A stretch of 64,000 nt of DNA from Diphasiastrum complanatum (Eukaryota; Streptophyta; Lycopodiopsida; Lycopodiales; Lycopodiaceae), in contig CM055098.1 in NCBI GenBank assembly GCA_029204225.1, positions 1,072,501 through 1,136,500 on the forward strand, written 5' to 3'. This document shows, piece by piece, positions 33,960-45,200 of the stretch; the stretch's first letter is position 1; each line of letters begins with the position of its first letter. The translations under genes were made by a program, and so were the position numbers. Under the pieces are notes generated by a model. It was not told the origin of the DNA, made no database searches, and worked only from the letters and a program-made list of their open reading frames with translations.

Positions 33960-34396
33960 ATCACGTATGCGCTCTCCAATAGAGTGCAGTTCATCTCATT
34001 GTCTTGATTCTGGTCAGGTACGTCTGAATGTGCTCTCCTTGTTCCATGCGGGCACTATTCAACTTTGACTTCAGAAACATGATTCTTGACGGATTTGACG
34101 TCTCGAACTGCTCCTTTAGCACATCCCATGCCTGTCTGGGTGTAATAGCATCACAAAATGTGGGTAATGATGTGATCCTTCACTGACAAGTTAATGAAGG
34201 TCAAAGCTTTCCTCATCTTTTTGTCGAACACTTTGATGTCTGCTTCATTTGGCGGCCTTCTCTCATCACCTATGATGACTTCCCACACATCTTTCTCCAT
34301 CAGTATGTTTTTCATTTTGAATTTCCACACTGCATAGTTGGAAATGCCGTCCAATTTGCTACTTTCACTCAAAATGGACTCTCCCATGTTTGCCAT
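33960..34396 (-). pseudogene. C9 gag N-terminus
   Basis: ATG at 34394-34396 opens MANMGESILSESSKLDGISN, followed by YAVWKFKMKNIL, the usual copia Gag start. A one-base frameshift near 34155 leads into TPRQAWDVLKEQFETSNPSR and MFLKSKLNSARMEQGEHIQ. A stop near 33995 separates this from the downstream 481-codon frame. Confidence 0.85.
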
Positions 34397-35697
34397 CGCA
34401 AAACTGCTTGAAACTTCTGCCTTAGGCTAAGAACGGTATGTCGAGGCCAACAGTGATGTCAGAAGTTGAAAATAATGACCTGCACTTTTTTTCTTACTAG
34501 GCCACTCGCCGCTTTTTCACCAATTTGAAAGCCAAATCGGTGTCGCCTTCCGAAATGCACTTAGTCGTCAACTCCCAACAACGTGCCCAGTGGAATGGTG
34601 AAACTACTTCTGACGTACTCCAAACACTTTCTCCACTACAACCGCTCTGTTTTGTTGTACCGTACTTGCAATACAATCTGGGTGCCCTTCGTTTGGAGGT
34701 TATAGCCTTTCGTTTGGGTCAAAACGGGCAAAGGACCCAAAAATAGGGACTTTTCTAACTTTTGAACTGTTTCTTCACTTTGAAGAAACTTCGCTCTTCA
34801 CTTGTGAAGGGACCCAACTCAACTTTCAGTATAAATTTTTTTTGTATGAAGTTGAAGGCCAGAATGCACTTCAATTCTTCAGGACCCTGTTTAAAGCTCA
34901 TCCAATGGCTGAACCAAATCTTGTGGTTCACATTTCTCTCCCATCACAGATGCTGGACCGTTGATTCATTTGACACCTCATCCACAGGTTCAAAGTAGAT
35001 CTGGGCATCGAACTAAACTCTTGCAGACGCTATGGTCTTCGATACACTAAGCTGAGTGTTGCGTTGGGCGCGCGAACAGTCCGCGACTTCCCTGCCTGCG
35101 GCCGCGCCTTCCTTCCCTGAAAAATGTTGGATCAAGCTCTCCTGTAGATCGTTTTGAACACGATCTGAGGCCTAGAGTAGGGTCGCCCTACTGAATCCAT
35201 GACTGTAGAGTGTTCAGTCAGGAAATTCCGTGGAGAAACGATGATTTTAGCTCAACTTGACAAAGTGGCTTTTTCACCTTTTTACCGCAAATCTGCTAGG
35301 TTAACTGTCTGGAGACAAATCCCTGACACAAACCTCAGAATCTCTCCATGGCTCATTGACAATGTGATTAGCTTCCTTCCTGTCCTTACGGCATCCAAAA
35401 CGTTGCACAAACAACGAAGAAATCACCAGTTATGTATAAAAACCGTAACCCCAAGTCCGGTTTCAATTTTCAGCTGGCTTTGAAATTGTCAATTTTTCAC
35501 CAAATTTTTCCCTGTCTGATGCTATGCACAGGCTAATAATCCCTCTGCTGAGCTTAGCAAGCCTCTATAAATTAGAAACCGTGCACCAGTGCTTCTCTTT
35601 CCGTCTTCAACCCGCCGTAAAACCCCGAACTCTCAGAAGACAGTTCTCCCGAAGCTCTCTTCAACGGCGACACTGTATTGTGTACACTCCCTGTACG
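34397..35697 (-). other. C9 untranslated leader
   Basis: About 1.3 kb between primer site and gag, long for a copia element. No supported protein. Short frames on either strand have no recognisable domains. Confidence 0.6.
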
Positions 35698-35709
35698 GCT
35701 CTGATACCA
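35698..35709 (-). other. C9 primer binding site
   Basis: TGGTATCAGAGC on the minus strand, complementary to the initiator tRNA-Met 3' region, directly next to the 5' LTR. Confidence 0.9.
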
Positions 35710-35985
35710 ACTTAGAATTTGCTTTGCACAGGAACACAGATCATGCTACACAGTAACACAGACACAAAATCACTCTCCTCAGCAAGCTCACATAGCAATT
35801 GTATTTCTCAAAATGAAATTACGCTGTACATATAGTTGTTCACTCAGGCAACCCACGCATGACCCAGGTTGCCGTTGGCGAGACGCGTGTCCCGTCGACT
35901 TGCCTCGTGGCGAGGCCAACTGATCCTTATCCACTGATAGGACCCACAGTACAGTAACACAATGATTCTAACTTTAATTCTAACT
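35710..35985 (-). repeat. C9 5' LTR
   Basis: 276 bp, in minus-strand sense AGTTAGAATTAAAG ... CAAATTCTAAGT, abutting the primer site. It should contain the element promoter. Confidence 0.9.
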
Positions 35986-36043
35986 ATTCCTTCATGACAA
36001 TACCATCCGTTTGAATCTTGAAGAGGATGATGATGATAATTAA

Positions 36044-36320
36044 ATAATTTTCTGTAATAGATTTTTGATATATTACAGGGATCTCTCTTTTGTAATGAAT
36101 TTGAATGTCTTTTGAAATATCGTAATACTTGGCGAGTTTTTAGCTTGATATCTAAATTGTGCTCTTCTGTAAAACTACTGAAAAAGTTGAACTAAATATT
36201 TATCTCTTGAATTGTGTCCTTGCTCCCCTTGCTTGCCAATGAGATTTTTCCATGCCTTGTGATGACCAGATACTTAAGCTCCCATATTCCTTTGCAAAAT
36301 AAGTTGCATGATGAAGAAAG
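36044..36320. other. Spacer between convergent genes
   Basis: AT-rich DNA holding the 3' ends of the unknown gene (plus) and the transposase-like gene (minus). No separate gene seen. Confidence 0.4.
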
Positions 36321-36349
36321 ATGTGCTGCAAACAATAGTTTTAATTAGT

Positions 36350-38455
36350 TACATCAGTAGAAAAAAATATAAGCCTGAATGAGAAAAGTACCAGATAATG
36401 AAATAGATTAGCACCATATAAGGAGTAACGTTGTCTTTTTTCCAACAATCATGTACAAATGTGGTGCAATGATTTTGCAAAGTCCTCATATCTTCTGATG
36501 ATAGTTTTCTTTCCTGATAACACCTATGAGTTTGTCTAAGTTGGTCCACACTTGTCCCTTTTCCACTCGATTACTTCCTTCCAATGTTCGTGTGGCTTGA
36601 ACAATTTCTTTCCAAATTTCGTATCTGACACTTGATTCTTTGCATGTGTGATTGGATAAAAATCTTCTTGCTTTAGCACCTCCAATTGATGGCTTATTAG
36701 GAACGTTTCCTTTTTTCCCTGAGAGTCTGTCACTTTTTTCAATTGTGACATTTCCTTTATGTAGTCCTGCATTTGACAGAACTATTTCCAACCTCCTAAT
36801 TGCTGCTTTAGCCAGTGACTCTGGTTTATGATTCCATGCTAGTAGAATATGCAGGTAAATCAGTTTTTCAATAATATGAACCTCAGCATGCAATGTGCAT
36901 ATGTGAACATATTTTAAGGAATTGGCAAAACACTTTTCATATTTGGATCTTCAGCTTCTCATGTTGGGCCAGTGTTTGTTGATCGTCCCAAATTCATATT
37001 GTAGCAATCCTTCATGCAATAAAGACATGGATGCTTTGATGTTGTCCCATGAGAGACATTATACATAAAAATGTTTTCAAATCCCCTGCAAGGTGCCATT
37101 GAATTTGAAAACTTCCATGGTTTTCGACTGTAAATTTCTCACACTCCAAATGTCTCTTTATAATCTCGCCATAGTTTGTTTTTGAAAATATCCATGATAG
37201 TATTTTATGGTCTTCTTTCAAGACCTGTAGAGAAACAAGTAATGCATCACGTGTCAATAAAGACTGGCAAGGTATGAATTGTTAATATAGATATCCTAAA
37301 TGAAAATTGAAATGTATACCTAGAATGCTACCGACCACCATATGTGATTTTTCGATTGAACACTAAATGTTCGATCATCTGTATCTAAAATTTTGTTCAT
37401 CAAAGTGACACTTACACGTTCCAACTTCTGACCTTTGATGATTTTAGATTCATCCAATTTTATTACAATAATGATTTTTCCATTTACTTGATGTTCGTCT
37501 AGTTTATAGAATCGAATAATGTATTTTAGAACATTTTTAATATCAAGAAAAATATTATTGCAATCGTTGTAATTGAGCTCACCATATTCTGATTTGTATA
37601 ATTCAGTTATATGAAGTGGTTGGCCAACTACTTTGAACATTCCGTCATTATAAAAATTTCTAGCTAATCTTACCCGATATGGACGCGGAAGATTAATTTT
37701 CTTCACCATCACTTAGGAAAAAGCTTCTTTAACTATTCTAAAAAAAGTAGAATAAGCATTTTTGCTAATTCCAGATATATCACATGCACCTTGTATCACA
37801 TTCACATCCAAGTATGATTGAACCTTAATTAAAACAGTCTCTACAATTTCATTTTTCATTTTTTCAGACCGAGCATTTTTTATCATTTCCTTTGCTAACT
37901 TTCTTGGTAAAACATGACTTAAAGATGATCCAATGCATGAACGATCTGTTAGATAGTTCTTTGCCACCAAACATGATCTGCAACAAACATATGAAACTCA
38001 AATTATGTGTAATAAATAAATAATCCATGTTATCAAGTGCAAATCAAACTTAAATGACATATACAAATCAAATAAACAGTTTAGATGACAACATACTTGA
38101 ATGTTCGGATTCTTTTTTTCTGATTGCCGCTATGTGTAGATAGGTCATCAATATTCTTCATCGGTACTCTCTTTCTTTTTCTCTTCATCATTGCCTTATT
38201 GATAGCTTTTAGATCAACAACAAATTTTAAACTCTCGGATCACAACTTTTCCATGGATTCTAACATTTCTTGGTTTGATCCTCGAAGAGTAGTGACAGTA
38301 GCATTCAACTCTGACATAGCATTCTTGAGTGCATTGTTTTCAGCACTAGTGTGTTGCACATAATAAAGCAATTGTTGATTAGCAAACTGTAATTGTTGAT
38401 TCAGACAAGATATGCTATGCATTCCAATATCTCGCAACCTTTGACAATATCCAAG
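36350..38455 (-). pseudogene. Broken multi-exon gene, RNase H-fold transposase-like
   Basis: Exon 1 (38455-38097) has a Gln/Asn-rich coiled segment, an in-frame TGA at 38240 and a strong nuclear signal (KRKRKR), ending at a GTATGT donor. Exon 2 (37977-37320) keeps the frame (SCLVAKNYLTDRSC ...) with a TAA at 37713 and includes IIVIKLDESKIIKGQKL. Exon 3 (about 37225-36990) has WHLAGDLKTFLCIMSLMG and, one base out of frame, KHPCLYCMKDC. The last part (36893-36350) includes AAIRRLEIVLSNAGLH, KPSIGGAKARRFL and, after another shift, KKDNVTPYM. Asp...GDLK...HPC.YC with a C-terminal VTPYM box recalls unclassified transposase-like proteins of eukaryotic DNA transposons. I cannot name the family. Confidence 0.5.
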
Positions 38456-38529
38456 TAATCAGCTATTTCCTTCACATACATATCTGAGAAGATGAGTTAC
38501 GGACTTAAAATCTGGACACAAATTGGTCG

Positions 38530-38850
38530 CTGGATCATTATGATAAATTGATCCATCCACCATAATGGCCATATCTGGATCGAAATCCAGTCTTAGGAAC
38601 ATCTTCGTTCCCAATCCTTATCTGATGGTATCCTGATCTAAGATCAATCTTGGAGAAACACTTAGCCCCATTTAGATGATCCATAAGATCATCCAGCCTA
38701 GGTAAGGGATATCTGTTTTTGATGGTTAAATCATTTAACTTTTTAAAGTCATCACACAAACGTGTGCCGCCATCCTTTTTACTAACTAAAAGGATTGGTG
38801 CTCCCCAAGGGGACTTACTAGGCCGTATGTGGCCCATCCTAAGGAGTTCT
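38530..38850 (-). pseudogene. Gypsy RT fragment, chromovirus type
   Basis: Minus-strand frame [21 protein letters not shown], then [18 protein letters not shown] and [13 protein letters not shown] (with the first catalytic Asp). Only the N-terminal RT is left. It directly continues into the neighbouring RT of another family, so the junction near 38860 is a recombination or nested insertion point. Confidence 0.85.
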
Positions 38851-38859
38851 TGTAACTAC

Positions 38860-39480
38860 TTAGAAATTTCATCCTCTTCCTTGTATGGAACGCGATACAA
38901 TGTGACCAAGTACGACGCCGTGGGTGATCCATATTTGACATTTTTCAGGATTAAGAGAAATACCATACCTCTGGCATTGTATGAAAATACATTCGAGTAC
39001 GGCCAAATGCGTGGATCCTTCCGAGTGCACTCCAAGGTCATCAAGATAGATCTCAAGGTTATCACCGATGAGATCACAAAATGCTGTTTGCATGACACGT
39101 TGGAAGGTATATGGCACATTACACAATCCAAAGGGCATAACGCACCAGCAGAAGATACCCCATTCCGTACCAAAAGCCGTTTTGGGTGGCTCTTCTTCAG
39201 AGATAACAACTAAGTTGTATCCACTGAAGCCATCCAGAAAGGAGTAAACTTCATCCCCAGCTAGGTTTTCCAATGTGGATTCGCCATACGGGATTGAAAA
39301 ATGGTCTCTTTCTGTGAAAGCGTTTAATTTGCGATATTCGACACAAATACGAAGCTTCTCGTTCTTCTTTGGGACCACAACGATAGGTGATACCCAATCT
39401 GTATGTTCCACCTCGTAGATGAAACTTGCCTCCAAGAGCTTTTGGAGTTCTTCTTTGATGCGTGCTCTGTAGATCATATT
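38860..39480 (-). pseudogene. Gypsy RT fragment, Tat type
   Basis: Read from 39477: RIKEELQKLLEASFIYEVEH, DWVSPIVVVPKKNEKLRICV, SFLDGFSGYN, VMPFGLCNVPYTFQRVM, IYLDDLGVHSEG (intact Leu-Asp-Asp box) and GISLNPEKCQIW. It resembles G1 (11.77-12.5 kb) but is a separate copy and retains the Arg codon (FQRVM) that is a stop in G1. The frame is 202 codons, ending about 38870. Confidence 0.85.
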
Positions 39481-39690
39481 ACAACGATAAGGTCTACTGG
39501 CCTCCCTAGTCTATGGCTTCCATCTAGGTCATGTCTAAGGCCGGTACCCTACTAGATATGCCTATGGCTTATTCCAACTAGACGTGGCAAGATTATTTTG
39601 CCAATGGTTGGTGAGTTAATAGCCGAAGTGATGTGATAATAGGTTAAATCGGTCGCATAGGATGTGTATACCTCCTCGAGTACTCTTGTG
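39481..39690. other. Spacer without recognised features
   Basis: No gene or clear repeat. Confidence 0.3.
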
Positions 39691-39699
39691 GCTGACGAG

Positions 39700-40260
39700 A
39701 ATGAGGGAATGACTCGCAAAGACAGGGGAATGACTCGCACAGACATGGGAGCTTACTCGCACACAATGAAAAATGACTCGCTCAAAGAAATTTACGACTT
39801 GCACATGCGTGTTCAGTGCAAAAAATTACTCGTGCAAGGGTGGGAGATGACTCGTGGACGAAAACGTACTACTCGTAGATGACTCGTATAGAAGATGACT
39901 CGCAAAAAATAACTCGTGCAAGGGTGGGAGATGACTCGTGGACGAAAACGTACTACTTGCAGATGACTCGTATAGAAGATGACTCGCAAAAAAAAATGAC
40001 TCGTGGACGGAAATGTACCACACGTAAAGTGCAAAAAATGACTCGTAGACGGGTAACTCACCACTCGCATATGACTCGTACAGAAGATGACTCGCAAAAA
40101 AAATGACTCATGCAACCCTGTACCCGTGGGAATGACTCGCACATGAAGTACTCGCATAGAAGATGATTCGCACAACCGTGGACTCGTGGAGCTAGAAACC
40201 GTGGGGTACTCGCCCAGAAGATGACTCACACAGGAATATGACTCGTGCATGACTCGACAG
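39700..40260. repeat. Array of TGACTCG words with an 84-bp higher-order repeat
   Basis: About 30 copies of ATGACTCG(C/T) and close variants (TACTCGC, TAACTCGT) occur in 560 bp, all in the same orientation. An 84-bp block starting near 39831 (CGTGCAAGGGTGGGAGATGA) recurs at 39915. A 172-codon minus-strand frame through the array (repeated RVISHPCTS) stays open because the period is a multiple of three; I do not treat it as a gene. Confidence 0.9.
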
Positions 40261-41099
40261 GTGACAAATGAACTGTGAACGACTATGAACACTAATGAAA
40301 AACGTGTAGTAAAAATCAGTCGGAAACCCACTGAAAACGACTAAAAAAATGGCTAGAAACGATTGAAATACGGATGACCACCACCTCTAAAATCTGGAAA
40401 CAGTAGGAAAACCTTGAAAAAATAACCAGAAAAAATTCGTTGAAAAGGTTTGAAAATGTCAAAAAACAGCTGAAATATTGATGAAACAGCTCTAAAATGT
40501 TGAACATATAAGTTGGAAAAACATACAGTTGAAGGAACGTACAGTTGTGTGCATGTGCATGATCAACACTGTGAAAATGATTACAACAATAAGTCTTATA
40601 GATGCAAGCATGCATGAGGCCTGGGTGTATTAAGCCACAGATTCAGATGTTTATAGCATGATAAACTGGGCTTAAAGTTTTGCCTACAACTATACATTTC
40701 TCAGAGGTGGTTAGAACTTCTGCTTTTGGATGTTCAAGACACCTCTAGAACGACGACTATAAACCACATATATGGGCTGAAAACGTATTTACAACAGTTG
40801 AAAACGAGCTGACACCCTGCTCAAACACTAAAAAACACTGTTGATGGGCCATTTGAGCCTGTGGACATCAAAATAAAGAAAGGAAGAGGTCGTGGACAGC
40901 ACAAGAAGTGCTGGAAAGGCTCGTGGACAGATAAGGCACCTCTACAGATGTTAATGCATGTTTCTAACCTTCTGATGATGGCTGAAAATGCCTGCAAACA
41001 ACGAAAAACAGCTGAAAAAAATGAGAAGAGGCTAAAAAACGAGGTGTATATGCATGATGTATGCTCCTGCAGAAACCGATGGACAGATAATCGCTTGTT

Positions 41100-41215
41100 T
41101 CGTGGAAGGATAACTCGTTGCAGATAACTCGTTGTGTGAGAAGATGACTCGCTGCAGATCACTCCTTCAGATAACTCGCTGTGTGAGAAGATGACTCACT
41201 GCAGATCGCTCCTTC
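41100..41215. repeat. Second, smaller TGACTCG/TAACTCG array
   Basis: ATAACTCGTTGCAG, ATAACTCGTTGTGTGAGAAG, ATGACTCGCTGCAG and further variants repeat over about 115 bp, related to the array at 39.7-40.26 kb. The two arrays flank 0.85 kb of unrelated DNA and may be ends of one element. Confidence 0.8.
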
Positions 41216-42250
41216 AAAAACGCGTGGTTGGATGGGATGTCGTGCTCTTTATGGAAGGAGGGCGGGCTTTTTGATGGGATGAAATGCGTGGTTGGATTGA
41301 GGTTGAAAGCGAGGCAAAACGGGAGGCTGATATTCAAAAGTGGCTGCCCTCTATGCTTAAAAGTGTGCATAAACCCTCTACAAGCAAAAATTTCTAAAGC
41401 CTCATAAATCCCTAAACCCTCGATGAACATAAAAACCTTATGAGACCTCTCGAAGGAGAATGCTTGCAAGAAAAATAGAAAGCAAAAAGCAAAAGCAGTA
41501 AGCAACTAGTGCTCATTGCCTTGGAATTACATAAATGATTGCTCAAGAGTGTGCATCCTAAACTGTCTACTAGTTAAAAATCGTTTTCTTCAACATGCTT
41601 TGCCATCTATTCAATATTTTTTTCGATTCATGTCAATGCTCCCATGTAATCTGCTTTGTGTCTGATTTTGTGGCAACTACTTTTGTTGCTTTTCTTCTTT
41701 ATTGTTATCTAATTTTAAAGTTCAGCTTTGTGTATATAGATCTACTCAGTGCATGTACTACGCCTATCGGAGTCGAATCAGAATAGTGAGTCAAATGTCT
41801 CAGCTGATTCTACTTGATTCTAACTTTGAAGTCATTAGAATCAATATGATCAATTATGTAGACAAACACAAAATCTTACAACTGTAGTTGCAGAAGTCAA
41901 ACAAACGATTCAAACAAAACTATAAGAGAATAATAGACAGAAGGATGATAAAGAAAACATAGCATGCACACTGACATTATCCTGAATGCAATAAGACAAT
42001 AAATTGATTTAGAAAGTATAAAAATACAAGTCATATGATGCAGAGAAGAGTGCAAGACAATTGTGATAATAACCGACTACTCAAAAGTAAGTTAGTTCTA
42101 CAATGGCTACTACAATTCGAAGATCGTTTGACAGCTTATTCTGACTTCTTTGTTTGAACCTAATTGAAACATCTACTGTGTCTATCTATGAATGAATAAA
42201 TAAATCGATTATCATCATCATCTAAATTAGATGGAAATGTACATTTGTGT

Positions 42251-42254
<4 letters not shown>

Positions 42255-42281
<27 letters not shown>
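42255..42281. repeat. (TA)n microsatellite
   Basis: About 13 AT dinucleotides. Confidence 0.9.
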
Positions 42282-42286
<5 letters not shown>

Positions 42287-43356
42287 GGCATAGAGATGTT
42301 GAGTAGTCTGATGTGGATCTTGGCTGGAGTAGTGGATGTCATTGTCCAAGTAGTTGGCAATTGTAGACATCATTGTCTTGGTAGGCAGCTGTCGTAGCTA
42401 TCACTATCTAGATAAATGGTGACTTAGCTGCAGCATTGTCAAAGCAGTTGCATAGTAGCAAGAATGACTAGTGTAAGTGATTAGCCTCATTTTGAGTGGT
42501 ACCACATCAATAGTCAAATTCAAAAATTTGTCAATTCGAGCTTATTTGAGTCGATTCGAGTAACTGAAATTCAAGGGTGCAAAAGAGTTCTAATGTTTGA
42601 TTTGACAGTTGATCAAATTGAACATTTGAGCGGTCGTCAATAGTCAATACTCTTTCAACAATTTGATTTTGCTCGACGGTTGCTTAAAGATATGATGGAT
42701 TTCCTCTGAATTGATCCATCATGCACCCAATTTGGTTGTGTGAGGCTTAGGCACCATTATGTTGAAATTTTGCTCATTAAAAGAGTCCAAAAATGCAATT
42801 TTTGCATGATCTGAGCTTATGATTGCTTTCTGGACCTGATACAAGCCTCTATGCCTCTCTAATGAACCTTAGAAGAGTGCTTGTAACCTTTGATTGGATG
42901 CATATTGGGCTGGATAAAGATTTTTCGTGAAATCATCTTGGAAAAGTGCGCCTTCCTACCTGAATTTTAGTCATTTACTGCTTGCACGTGTGAGGCCTAG
43001 GTGTTAGCGTGACATGTCAGGTGAGTTGTAGACCTCTCTCCCTCTGTAATGTGCTTTACGGCGAACAATTTGGTTTCCTATAGAGAAAGTTATGGCTATC
43101 GGAAGTTTGACAATTTTTGAACTAAAATTTGAAAATTTTCCGTAATGTTCTAATGCATGCATGCATGCAACTCAGTTTAGTGATTGTCTAATGTTGAAAA
43201 TGTATGGATAGACCTGCATGCATGTTTGTATGTATGGTACATGGATGTTTAGTAGATTGATTAGAGAAATTTCATGCATGATGCTAATTTTGGCAATTCT
43301 AGTTCAATAAGCAAATTTCCTAGTTGTTAGGCTATTTACGAAAAAATTTTGATTTT

Positions 43357-43492
43357 TGCAAAAATCAGTGCATGTCAAGCTTGATGCATGCATGATATTT
43401 TGAAATGAGTTCAAAATATGATGCTGCAAAAATCAATGCATGTCAAGCTTGATGCATGCAAGATATTTTGAAATGAGTTCGAAATATGATGG
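43357..43492. repeat. 68-bp tandem duplication
   Basis: The unit TGCAAAAATCAGTGCATGTC (43357) recurs at 43425 with a few changes; both units contain GATGCATGCA and GATATTTTGAAATGAGTTC. The second unit runs into C2 gag sequence. Confidence 0.85.
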
Positions 43493-44420
43493 TACTTGTG
43501 AAACTGTTTGTGTGGCTACGAAATCCAGAAACCAGGAGCTATCGTTAGATGCTTCTTGATGGCTGGTCATGAATGCATCATGATCCGCTTCTTGATTGGG
43601 TTGTGGTGCTTTTCTGCAGTTGCATTTGCCACTTGATTTGATTGCCCTTTGTTGTTGTTTTTGGCCTGTAGTATCTGGAAATCTTGGATCTCGTGGTTGG
43701 TTCATTTGCAATATCTGTAGAACAGCTTCTTCCTTATCAACAGATTCAACTGCTCTTGACGTTGTGTCAGCTTCTAGTTTGGCTTTGATTGCTTCGGGCC
43801 TTTCTTCTTCTGCTTAGTCGAGCCTTTGTTGGTGTATAAGGTGTGAGAGTCGACAATCGAGGAACTAGAGGATTCGTTCCTTTGAGTGTCTTCCTACAGC
43901 AACATTGTGAGAACTCTTGAAAGAGTCAGCTATGGGTGTGTCGTGATGATCATCACCCAGCTGTCGTAGAGGCTTGGCTAGCATGAAAGCAGTGTCATTA
44001 TTGCGTCTTGATCGTCTATGACCGATCCTACAATGGCCATTTGCTTCAACAGGTTCTTGAACTAGTTGATGTGATTTTTAGGGAATCACTGTTTGTCATC
44101 TTGAGGGAGAAGAACTTCTTCCTGAGATGTAGCTTGGAAGCTACGTCATGCACTTCGTACAAGGTGCTCAAGATGTCCCAGACTTCCTTGGAGATCTGAG
44201 CTTCAAACACATGGCCAATTTGCGTGTCTGATAGGTTGAGGATGATCAGCGCAAAAGCTTTGCCATCCTTCGGCTTCCATCGAGAGATTGCAGTGCACCA
44301 GTGACAACATCATACAACTCCTTAGCCATTAGCACTATTTTCATCTTGAATTTCCATAGATGGTAATTGGCTCCATCAAGCTTGTCCATGATAGGACTGG
44401 ATTTCCCTTGGGAATCCATG
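43433..44420 (-). pseudogene. C2 gag (copy 2b) and protease start
   Basis: Gag starts at about 44420 (MDSQGKSSPIMDKLDGANYH, then LWKFKMKIVLMAK) and runs leftwards through the UBN2 core to NQEADHDAFMTSHQEASND and SSWFLDF near 43520, matching copy 1 at 5.58-6.30 kb. Frameshifts are frequent. Only gag and the protease edge remain. The pol at 45.8-48.4 kb has the opposite orientation, so it is from another copy. Confidence 0.7.
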
Positions 44421-44592
44421 TGGATGATTAGTCTAAGTGACAGTAGTCACTATCAGTGACTTAAGAATGAAAATCAAATGCAAACTTACAAAACAAGAAA
44501 GCATTCTATCAGGTAGTAGAATCAAGTTTTGTGGGAAGCTTATCAGACTGTAGAAATAGCTCTAAGATAAAATCACTTAAGAAATTAGATAG

Positions 44593-44604
44593 GCTCTGAT
44601 AGCA
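44593..44604 (-). other. C2 primer binding site
   Basis: TGCTATCAGAGC on the minus strand, one change from the initiator tRNA-Met consensus TGGTATCAGAGC, abutting a TGTTGG LTR end. Confidence 0.75.
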
Positions 44605-45200
44605 TGTTGGTGACGATAGATCGGACGGTCCCAATCCTACTACTGTGTGAAGGCAACATTTGACCGGTTTCCCTCGGTGTGTGCACTACTATTAACAGTA
44701 GGCAAATACAAGATTAAGTTAGAGCTTAAATGCATGGCTGTTTGCAGAAGCAGAAGAGAAACAATCAGACAAAGCAATAAGAATGTCAAACAAGAAGACG
44801 TAGTAGCTTATACATACAATACTGACAAGAACTCTGAACGCAATAAAGACAGATTCAGATTAATGTATAGAAATACACGTCAGTTTGATGCTATGAGAAC
44901 AAGATAAATGAGGGCAAAACTGCATGAATCCATAGAGTGTCTGTCTCGTAATCACCATTATGATGGAAAGATTACAATAACTATCTATATACATTTTTAC
45001 ATTTGTGGAGATGAATGTACAAAAGATGGCGTGTTGCCATTGTGTCGTCTGGAGGAGATCGTGACAGCTACTGTCATTGTCAAGTCGTTGCACAATACAA
45101 GAAGTGAGCGTGAGGAGGCTTTGACTGTTAGGTCATCGAGCAAGTCGCTGATGTGGCCAATCACATTGGGATAGTTGATTAGCCGATATGTTGGACACAT
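44605..45200 (-). repeat. C2 5' LTR (right end approximate)
   Basis: In plus orientation it begins TGTTGGTGACG right next to the primer site, so the minus-strand LTR ends CACCAACA. No coding frame inside is supported. The other end is estimated from the last GT-rich phrase shared with 42.3-42.5 kb. Confidence 0.5.

Larger units (their letters stand above)
29959..35985 (-). mobile_element. Nearly complete Ty1/copia element C9 (6,027 bp)
   Basis: Two 276-bp LTRs, primer site, polypurine tract and gag-pol are all in place, flanked by ATTCC. The LTRs differ at roughly a dozen positions by eye (4-5 percent), so the insertion is not recent but is younger than most elements here. Coding frames carry a few frameshifts and stops. 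It sits inside an exon of the unknown gene, on the opposite strand. Confidence 0.95.
28448..36043 (+). pseudogene. Intron-containing gene of unknown family, split by copia C9
   Basis: The first frame (28448-29104, 218 codons, starts MASSSMASDDKLMDFF) is followed after a short gap by a second (29107-29439) that splices cleanly over a 134-bp intron (29440-29573, GTAAGT...TTACAG) into a third (29574-29958). There a copia element interrupts the gene at codon level. On its far side, 35991-36043 continues the frame with an acidic tail (EEDDDD) to TAA. How the first two frames join is unclear; one weak donor at 28989 would fit. Visible features are acidic patches and a basic segment (ARETYKIIFVKRNLAIK). 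I do not recognise the domain. It shares leader units with the histone-like gene and is probably co-regulated. Confidence 0.6.
40261..43356. other. Noncoding stretch with local repeats
   Basis: Apart from the array at 41.1-41.2 kb I find no supported gene. Present are GAAAACGACT/GAAACGATT-like words (40.32-40.47 kb), a TA microsatellite at 42255-42281, and LTR-like phrases at 42.3-42.5 kb (GTCATTGTCCAAGTAGTTGG) that recall the C2 LTR at 45.0-45.2 kb. GCATGCATGCATGCA occurs near 43155. Confidence 0.4.

Noticed and set aside
24898-38455. Whole 24.9-38.5 kb locus as an endogenous large DNA virus
   Set aside because: Spliceosomal introns and the absence of capsid, polymerase or packaging genes argue against it; a transposon or host-gene origin is simpler.
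39700-40260. CRISPR-like array
   Set aside because: The repeat words are 8-12 bp with no regular spacers and the context is a plant nuclear genome.
39813-40331. 172-codon minus-strand frame with repeated RVISHPCTS motifs
   Set aside because: It follows from the 84-bp period of the TGACTCG array; composition and repeats explain the openness, and there is no known domain.
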